Of a DNA stretch of 17,927 bases, positions 13,339 through 17,927 are shown one piece after another (the stretch's first letter is position 1; each line of letters starts with the position of its first letter). A program made the translations under genes and the position numbers. This stretch comes from an uncultured Alistipes sp. GTDB taxonomy: Bacteria; Bacteroidota; Bacteroidia; Bacteroidales; Rikenellaceae. Under the pieces are notes generated by a model. It ran no database searches. It was not told the origin of the DNA and saw only the letters and a list, made by a program, of their open reading frames with translations. Location: positions 1 through 17,927 of the forward strand of contig CAAGGY010000175.1 in the NCBI GenBank assembly GCA_900769525.1. Reading direction: 5' to 3'.

Positions 13339-13905
13339 ATGAAACGACTATTTTTAATTGCGACATTTGCCCTTGCAGCACTTACTGCCTATGCACAGCA
13401 GAAGGATCCTCTCTATATCATTAACGAATGTGTGGTATCAGCCAGCGAGGTACAAGAGCTCACAAGCCAGGGTCATATTGATGTTCTCACCGTGGTACGT
13501 GATGCTAACGAGCTGAAGGAGTATGAGAGGTTTGGCGACACATCGAATGGTGTGATACTCGTCACCCTCAAGGAGGATCACGTCTTTGTTGCCCCTGAGA
13601 CTCCTGGCGAGTTTATGGGTGGAAATATTGAGACATTCCAGAAATGGGTGGCAGAGAATCTTCGCTACCCCGAGGAGATGAAGAACCAGAAAGCCAGCGA
13701 AGTGAGGATTGTTGTGAAATTTACAATTGGCAAGCACGGATATATCGTTCCAAGCAGCATCGAATTCTTGCGAGGTAGCGTTAAGGCCTTTAACGACGAG
13801 GTACGCCGTGTGTTGCTCTCATCACCACGCTGGGAGCCAGCCACGCAGAAGGGCGAGCCAGTAGCCGTAAGCTATGTATTTCCAGTAGTATTTATTTGGC
13901 ACTAA
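13339..13905 (+). CDS. Secreted protein with a SusC plug-like segment and a TonB C-terminal domain
   Basis: The 188-residue product has a Sec signal peptide (MKRLFLIATFALAALTAYA, cleavage after residue 19) but no lasting membrane anchor. Residues 24-78 read like the plug motif of SusC/TonB-dependent receptors: PLYIINE in place of PLYVxDG, DVLTVVRDANELKEY in place of the VLKDASATAxY block, and NGVILVTLKE in place of NGVILITTKK. Residues 94-186 resemble the TonB C-terminal fold, with RYP, RIVVKFTIGKHG and PRWEPATQKGEPV near the expected places. Starts at 13312 (GTG) and 13327 (ATG) are in frame but spoil the signal peptide. It is divergent from the kinase and shares its regulatory region. Its function is unknown; a periplasmic role in TonB signalling is inference. 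Confidence 0.75.
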   Translation: MKRLFLIATFALAALTAYAQQKDPLYIINECVVSASEVQELTSQGHIDVLTVVRDANELKEYERFGDTSNGVILVTLKEDHVFVAPETPGEFMGGNIETFQKWVAENLRYPEEMKNQKASEVRIVVKFTIGKHGYIVPSSIEFLRGSVKAFNDEVRRVLLSSPRWEPATQKGEPVAVSYVFPVVFIWH

Positions 13906-13929
13906 AGTAAATAGAGTACATCAAAAAGT

Positions 13930-13960
13930 TTAGGGGTTGTCCTCGGTGGACAACCCCTAA
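13930..13960. terminator. Bidirectional terminator between the TonB-C gene and obgE
   Basis: TTAGGGGTTGTCC (13930-13942) and GGACAACCCCTAA (13948-13960) form a perfect 13-bp stem with a 5-nt loop. On the minus strand the stem is followed by ACTTTTT, on the plus strand by CTATTTT. The genes on both sides converge on it. Confidence 0.85.
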
Positions 13961-13996
13961 CTATTTTACGCCATAGCGCTCTTTTGATGCAGCCTT

Positions 13997-15013
13997 TTAC
14001 TCCTGCAATGCTCTCCAGAGCATATCCTTGAGCTGCGTGATGTTCATATTCGCAACCGACGAGATAAATATCGACTCGATACCCTCGGGCAGATGTGCTT
14101 TCATCTGCTCGATAAGCTCGTCGTCGAGCATATCGCACTTGGTGATAGCCAGAAGGCGCTGCTTGTCAAGGAGTTCTGGGTTATACTGCGTGAGCTCGCC
14201 AAGCAAAATCTCATAGTCCTTAGCGATGTCGTCGCTGTCGGCAGGCACCATAAACAGAAGCACTGAGTTACGCTCGATGTGGCGCAAGAAGCGAGTACCA
14301 AGACCACGACCCTCGTGAGCACCCTCTATGATACCTGGGATGTCGGCCATAACAAACGAGTGGTCGTCACGCACCGACACAATGCCGAGGTTAGGCTCGA
14401 GTGTTGTGAAGGCGTAGTTTGCAATCTTAGGCTTTGCAGCAGATACCACCGATAGAAGTGTCGACTTACCCGCATTTGGGAAGCCCACAAGACCTACGTC
14501 GGCCAAGACCTTAAGCTCGAGAATGAAGGCACCCTCCTGGCCCTCCTCACCAGGCTGTGCGTAGCGAGGTGTCTGGTTTGTCGCTGTACGGAAGTGCCAG
14601 TTACCAAGACCTCCGCGGCCACCCTTGAGCAATACGAGCTGCTCGCCATGCTCAGTAACCTCACCGACAACCTCAGTGTAAGTCTCGCCTGTCTCCTCAT
14701 CGGTAAAGACCTGCTTTGCCACAGTGCCAAGTGGCACAGGGATGATGATATCCTTAGCATCAGCACCCGTAGAGCGCGCGCCATGGCCATTCTCGCCATC
14801 CTCGGCAAACTGGTGACGCTTGTACTTAAGGTGAATCAAAGTCCAATACTGGCTATCGCCCTGGAGGATGATGCTACCACCCTTACCGCCGTCGCCACCA
14901 TCAGGACCACCAAATGCCACAAACTTCTCACGACGGAAGTGACACGAGCCTGCACCGCCATGTCCTGAGCGGGCAAATATCTTTACATAATCGACAAAAT
15001 TCGAACCTGCCAT
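13997..15013 (-). CDS. obgE: Obg GTPase (ribosome assembly)
   Basis: This essential cytoplasmic GTPase binds the large ribosomal subunit and links its assembly to growth state. The 338 residues start with the glycine-rich Obg fold (about 1-160, e.g. GGPDGGDGGKGG). The G domain follows, with G1 GFPNAGKST (177-185), G3 DIPG (224-227) and G5 SSV (318-320). The G4 motif is TKCD (291-294) in place of the usual NKxD; I recall similar S/T variants in other Bacteroidota Obg proteins. There is no C-terminal OCT extension. Start ATG 15013 (MAGSNFVDYVKIFARSG) is the family N-terminus. A longer frame to 15118 would place the promoter inside the gene. It is monocistronic here. Confidence 0.96.
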   Translation of the reverse strand: MAGSNFVDYVKIFARSGHGGAGSCHFRREKFVAFGGPDGGDGGKGGSIILQGDSQYWTLIHLKYKRHQFAEDGENGHGARSTGADAKDIIIPVPLGTVAKQVFTDEETGETYTEVVGEVTEHGEQLVLLKGGRGGLGNWHFRTATNQTPRYAQPGEEGQEGAFILELKVLADVGLVGFPNAGKSTLLSVVSAAKPKIANYAFTTLEPNLGIVSVRDDHSFVMADIPGIIEGAHEGRGLGTRFLRHIERNSVLLFMVPADSDDIAKDYEILLGELTQYNPELLDKQRLLAITKCDMLDDELIEQMKAHLPEGIESIFISSVANMNITQLKDMLWRALQE

Positions 15014-15034
15014 AACAATAATATATAAATTCGC

Positions 15035-15043
15035 GCAAAGATA
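15035..15043 (-). promoter_or_regulatory. obgE -7 box
   Basis: TATCTTTGC on the minus strand is a perfect -7 box, about 20 nt before ATG 15013. The 16 nt at 15033-15048 are identical to those at the proS promoter (1703-1718). The -33 region has no TTTG. Confidence 0.6.
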
Positions 15044-15128
15044 CGAAAATTTTCCGAAATATCGTGCATAATAGTTTGTAAAGGGCAATACCCCAAACAA
15101 TAGATTGCACAAAACCACTACAAAAAAA

Positions 15129-15156
15129 GCACGCCCAACCGAATGGTTAGACGTGC
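15129..15156 (-). terminator. Terminator of the hpf transcript
   Basis: On the minus strand GCACG and CGTGC (15152-15156 with 15129-15133) enclose a 3x3 internal loop and an AACC/GGTT stem, followed by seven T. This is a standard intrinsic terminator, about 75 nt after the hpf stop. Confidence 0.8.
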
Positions 15157-15174
15157 CGATGTTAAATTAGAGTT

Positions 15175-15204
15175 GCGATGCCCGAATCGAAATTGAGCAA
15201 TCGC
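15175..15204 (-). other. Hairpin in the hpf 3' untranslated region
   Basis: GCGAT (15175-15179) pairs with ATCGC (15200-15204) and GC/GC extends it past one bulged A, closing a 14-15 nt loop. It lies between hpf and its terminator. A TTCGATT sequence on the minus strand recalls a tRNA T-loop, but no tRNA stems form around it. Confidence 0.3.
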
Positions 15205-15230
15205 TACAAAACTATCTGGTTAGCGTTTTT

Positions 15231-15530
15231 TTATTTTTCAAACTTTGCCTTAGCCTTCTCAAGCTGACGCTTGATGATGTCCATAGAGTTGTCAATAGCC
15301 TCCTCAAAGGTGAAGGCACGCTCCTCAACACGAATATCGCCGCCTGGGACACGGAGCGAAACAACGACAACTTTATTACCCTTCTCTGAGTCGGGATCGA
15401 GACGTAGAACGACCTCTACATCACCCGCTCTCTCATCGACAAAGCGATCCAATCTATCCATCTTCTTCTGAATAAAGTCAAGCAGAGGCTGGCCTGCATC
15501 GAATTTCACTGACTGAATCTGTACGTTCAT
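15231..15530 (-). CDS. hpf: Ribosome hibernation-promoting factor, short HPF/YfiA type
   Basis: This is a cytoplasmic ribosome-binding protein that sits in the small-subunit decoding region and silences ribosomes in slow growth. The 99 residues cover only the N-terminal S30AE domain, as in the short HPF form. They begin NVQIQSVKFDAGQPLLDFIQKKMDRLDRF and end in a Lys-rich helix (AKAKFEK). It lies 94 nt after the recombinase gene on the same strand, so it could be co-transcribed. It also has its own -7 box 4 nt before the ATG, which would give a nearly leaderless mRNA. Confidence 0.93.
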   Translation of the reverse strand: MNVQIQSVKFDAGQPLLDFIQKKMDRLDRFVDERAGDVEVVLRLDPDSEKGNKVVVVSLRVPGGDIRVEERAFTFEEAIDNSMDIIKRQLEKAKAKFEK

Positions 15531-15534
15531 AGGT

Positions 15535-15542
15535 CAAAAGTA
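15535..15542 (-). promoter_or_regulatory. -7 box abutting the hpf start codon
   Basis: TACTTTTG on the minus strand is followed by four bases and then the hpf ATG at 15530, the same spacing as at the kinase gene. No TTTG is seen 19-21 nt upstream. Further upstream are a GGACG/CGTCC hairpin (15563-15580) and a perfect 12-bp palindrome GCCAATATTGGC (15589-15600). Confidence 0.4.
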
Positions 15543-15588
15543 TTAAGTTTATATATAGTGCAGGACGAACGCTGCCGTCCCGCTGTCC

Positions 15589-15600
15589 GCCAATATTGGC
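15589..15600. repeat. 12-bp palindrome between the recombinase gene and hpf
   Basis: GCCAATATTGGC is a perfect dyad, 47 nt upstream of the hpf -7 box. It could be an operator for a dimeric regulator. Nothing else here supports that. Confidence 0.3.
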
Positions 15601-15624
15601 TACGCAACACGCAATTGCTAAGCC

Positions 15625-16539
15625 CTACTCCTGTCCACGCTCACGAGGGTGAGCCGAGGCATAGACCTCACGCAGACGCTCAAAGCTGGTGTGAGTGTAG
15701 ACCTGAGTAGCCTTCAAAGAACTATGTCCGAGAAGCTCCTGAATCTCACGAAGGTCTGCACCCTCGTTGAGCAGATGCGTGGCAAAGGTGTGGCGCAACA
15801 CGTGGGGTGATGTTTTACCCTGAATACCAGCACCTTTAAGCACCCTGTCTACAATACGCTGCAGCGTACGCTGACTCAAACGCTCCTCATTCTTTGATAA
15901 AATTAGTGCTTTTTTTTGACCTATGCAAATATTTTGCGAAGAATTTTGACTAAAATACTTTTTTAATATCTCTGCCATCGAGCGCAACAATGGCACTATA
16001 CGCTCCTTGTTACCCTTACCCAGAACACGTATATGACTGAAATCTGCGGCTATATCCTCACGATTAGCATTGGCAAGCTCCGAGAGACGAAGCCCCGTGG
16101 TATAGAACAAGAGAACAACCACCGCATCACGCATACGCTCCATATTATCAGAACGTAGGTCGTCACGCATCATAGCGACAAGTTGCATCATACGGCTATC
16201 GGGGACAAAGACCGGAAGGCGACGTGAGCTCTTGACAGAGTTTATGCCGTTCACAACATCACGCCCTACATAGTCATGAACGAGCATCCAACGCCAGAGG
16301 GTACGCAGCGAGGCTACACCACGATTTATCGACGAGGCCTTGAGTCCACGCTCCTCGGCAAGATGGATTATCCACTCCTCAATATCGGCACGCTGAACAT
16401 CGTTGGGCTCAAAGCTATCCCTACTACACCCTATGAACTCAAGAAAATTGTCGATGTCACGACGATAATTACGCACCGTAAGGGGTGAGTAGCGACGCTC
16501 AGCCTCGAGCCACAAAAGAAAATCGTCGACAATAGCCAT
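15625..16539 (-). CDS. xerC: XerC/XerD-type tyrosine recombinase
   Basis: This is a site-specific recombinase that, in this family, resolves chromosome dimers at dif during division. The 304 residues have a SAM-like N-terminal DNA-binding domain (1-100) and a catalytic domain with all active-site residues: R151 (TTGLRLSELA), K175 (GKGNKERIVP), H246 and R249 (HVLRHTFATH), H272 (LLGHSSLKATQ) and nucleophile Y281 (QVYTH). The length and the absence of phage genes argue for a host Xer protein, not an integrase. XerC versus XerD is not settled by sequence alone. It starts 6 nt after the stop of the secreted gene upstream, so it is co-transcribed with it, and hpf follows. Confidence 0.88.
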   Translation of the reverse strand: MAIVDDFLLWLEAERRYSPLTVRNYRRDIDNFLEFIGCSRDSFEPNDVQRADIEEWIIHLAEERGLKASSINRGVASLRTLWRWMLVHDYVGRDVVNGINSVKSSRRLPVFVPDSRMMQLVAMMRDDLRSDNMERMRDAVVVLLFYTTGLRLSELANANREDIAADFSHIRVLGKGNKERIVPLLRSMAEILKKYFSQNSSQNICIGQKKALILSKNEERLSQRTLQRIVDRVLKGAGIQGKTSPHVLRHTFATHLLNEGADLREIQELLGHSSLKATQVYTHTSFERLREVYASAHPRERGQE

Positions 16540-16545
16540 ATTAAG

Positions 16546-17610
16546 TTATAGAGGTAGCTGAAGATACTCCTCACCACGCTCACCATCAACACGAAGATAG
16601 AGAGTCCCATCGCCACACTTCACCTCGCAGAGTTCTCGGCCAAGGTCAACAAATACCCTGCCAACAATCTCAACACCACCTCGCGATGTTATTGAGCCTA
16701 AGAGTAGTGACTGAGGCTTGTTGCCTCGCTCAATCACGACAAAGCGATTTTCAGGTAGGAGATATAGCTCATTTTCAACGGTATAGGAGTCGTTATTACA
16801 ATCTATAAGCGTAAGGTACTCGGCATCAAATGTCGTTGAACGCACAAGCTGCAGATTACGATTTATACTATGCTTTATGACAGTATGGTAGGCACCACTC
16901 CAGCTAATGCACTCACGACGCAGAGCCTGCTCTACATCCGACGCAGCACTCCCAAGCCTCTCGACAAGGGGGCTAATGGTTGGCACCATAGCCTCAAACT
17001 CACTCTTATCGAGCAGCAATAACCTATCCTCAGCCTGCACTGGAGGTGTTACATCCTCGAAGGCACGACATCCAACACTCTGCGACTGTGCAACGGTCTC
17101 CACGGCACGGTGGAACATAGCGACAACATCGCCATATTGCTTAAGATATCTCTTCTTGCCGAGCTTGTTCATCGCACTGCCAATCATCGACTTACCCAAA
17201 CGGGCACGACAGCAGCCAAGAGAGTAGGCATAGTTAACCAAGCTATGATTATCGCCTGCCGAGGCCCATGTTGAGAGGATACGCTCGGTGTGGAGCGTGA
17301 GCATACGCACATCAAGATGACCATTTGCGCCACTACTCTCACGCAGCATGTCATAGACATATAGAAATAGAGCGGCGGTATTGTTATCGCCACACTTTGC
17401 TGTTACACAGCTTAATATCTCGGAGCGCTGCTCGGCATCGAGAGTTGAAATATCGAGTCTACCACCTACAATATCACGCACCTCATCCACTACTCGGCGA
17501 GAGTTAAGCACTCGTCGCCTCTGCTGCTGGCTAAGCTCTCCCCAGGAGGTCTGAGCAAGCGCAGCGAATGAGCTCAACAGCATGATTATCAGCAGTGTAC
17601 ACCGACGCAT
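16546..17610 (-). CDS. Secreted cysteine-containing protein of unknown function
   Basis: I do not recognise the family. The 354 residues begin with a Sec signal peptide (MRRCTLLIIMLLSSFAALA, cleavage before Q20). An N-terminal half of helices follows, with an Arg/Gln-rich start (LSQQQRRRVLNSRRVV). The C-terminal third looks beta-rich and ends in YLRVDGERGEEYLQLPL. About ten cysteines are spread through the mature part, including pairs such as C-x3-C (SCVTAKC), CC (GCCRARL) and C-x2-C (CEVKC), which may form disulfides in the periplasm. The gene lies 3 nt after lspA and 6 nt before the recombinase gene, so it belongs to this transcript. There is no lipobox despite the lspA neighbour. Confidence 0.75.
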   Translation of the reverse strand: MRRCTLLIIMLLSSFAALAQTSWGELSQQQRRRVLNSRRVVDEVRDIVGGRLDISTLDAEQRSEILSCVTAKCGDNNTAALFLYVYDMLRESSGANGHLDVRMLTLHTERILSTWASAGDNHSLVNYAYSLGCCRARLGKSMIGSAMNKLGKKRYLKQYGDVVAMFHRAVETVAQSQSVGCRAFEDVTPPVQAEDRLLLLDKSEFEAMVPTISPLVERLGSAASDVEQALRRECISWSGAYHTVIKHSINRNLQLVRSTTFDAEYLTLIDCNNDSYTVENELYLLPENRFVVIERGNKPQSLLLGSITSRGGVEIVGRVFVDLGRELCEVKCGDGTLYLRVDGERGEEYLQLPL

Positions 17611-17613
17611 AGA

Positions 17614-17927
17614 CTACTTAAAGAACTTATAATGGAAGATAAGCAAGTAGACCACAGCACATGAGATATAGGCATCGGCAACGTTGAATATAGCGCCGAA
17701 GAAGTAGCCATCACCACCCACAAGGAAGCTAAGCCACGAAGGACAGCTCTCCCACTTAAACAGCGGAAGATGAATCATATCTATGACCTTGCCTGTAAGG
17801 AAGCCTGTACCCTGAGCCTCGATAAAGAGGCCGTAGAAGAGGCTATCGACCATATTGCCAATGGCACCAGCGAAGATGAGCACAGCACCCACAAGCACAC
17901 CCTTAGGCACCTCGCTACCCTTTTTGA
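17614..17927 (-). CDS. lspA: Lipoprotein signal peptidase LspA (C-terminal part, cut by the window edge)
   Basis: This inner-membrane aspartyl protease cleaves the signal peptide of lipid-modified prolipoproteins. The visible part runs off the window at 17927 with no stop or clear start in that frame; the GTG at 17910 is internal. It holds both catalytic blocks, GAIGNMVDS (first aspartate) and IFNVADAYIS (second aspartate). The insert between them is longer than in E. coli, which I recall as usual in Bacteroidota. The last segment is a hydrophobic helix ending YKFFK. The gene lies 3 nt upstream of the secreted unknown gene and would serve PotD and the other lipoproteins of the cell. Confidence 0.93.
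   Translation of the reverse strand, partial: KKGSEVPKGVLVGAVLIFAGAIGNMVDSLFYGLFIEAQGTGFLTGKVIDMIHLPLFKWESCPSWLSFLVGGDGYFFGAIFNVADAYISCAVVYLLIFHYKFFK

Noticed and set aside
15157..15230. tRNA or tRNA remnant after hpf
   Set aside because: A TTCGATT resembling a T-loop is present, and I recall tRNA genes after hpf in some Bacteroides. However, the T-stem, acceptor stem and anticodon arm do not form on either strand.
15625..16539. Integrase of a mobile element
   Set aside because: No attachment repeats, transfer genes or composition change are seen, and the gene sits inside a tight housekeeping operon, so a host Xer protein is the better call.

Overview
The window looks like a chromosomal segment of a Bacteroidales bacterium (phylum Bacteroidota). 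Three things point there. Promoters of the TTTG-N19-21-TAnnTTTG type recur upstream of genes. Start codons lack Shine-Dalgarno sequences and sit behind A/T-rich leaders. The gene families are the Bacteroidota versions: a short type-3 ProRS, Obg without a C-terminal extension, short HPF, and a secreted TonB-C protein with a SusC-like plug. The genus cannot be fixed from the sequence alone. I see no phage, IS element, CRISPR array, rRNA or canonical tRNA.

Layout. 1-157: a possible G-quadruplex strand and a 127-nt nested inverted repeat just past the proS stop. 158-1642 (-): proS. 1643-2169: a 527-nt divergent intergenic region with proS promoters on one side and a long, probably structured pot leader on the other. 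2170-7562 (+): a polyamine-uptake operon, potA-potB-potC-potD, followed by a small outer-membrane beta-barrel gene. 7606-7649: terminator. 7667-7849 (-): a 60-residue protein made mostly of 11-residue repeats, divergent from an AraC-type regulator (8035-8913 +). 8961-10172 (-): MFS transporter, divergent from purC (10294-11238 +). 11272-13159 (-): a histidine kinase and OmpR-type response regulator, overlapping by 8 nt. 13339-13905 (+): a secreted plug-like/TonB-C protein divergent from the kinase. 13997-15013 (-): obgE. 15231-15530 (-): hpf. 15625-17927 (-): lspA (cut by the window edge), a secreted unknown protein and a XerC/D-type recombinase, tightly packed.

How the genes work together. 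PotABCD form one ABC importer, with ATPase, two permeases and a binding lipoprotein. The beta-barrel gene in the same transcript could supply its outer-membrane step. The kinase, regulator and secreted TonB-C protein look like a regulatory unit: between them lie four TTAACA half-sites in two near-identical 16-bp blocks spaced 22 bp apart, next to the promoter of the TonB-C gene. This is the best candidate here for a coherent, poorly described system. The remaining genes are housekeeping functions: translation, purine synthesis, ribosome assembly and hibernation, lipoprotein processing and chromosome dimer resolution.
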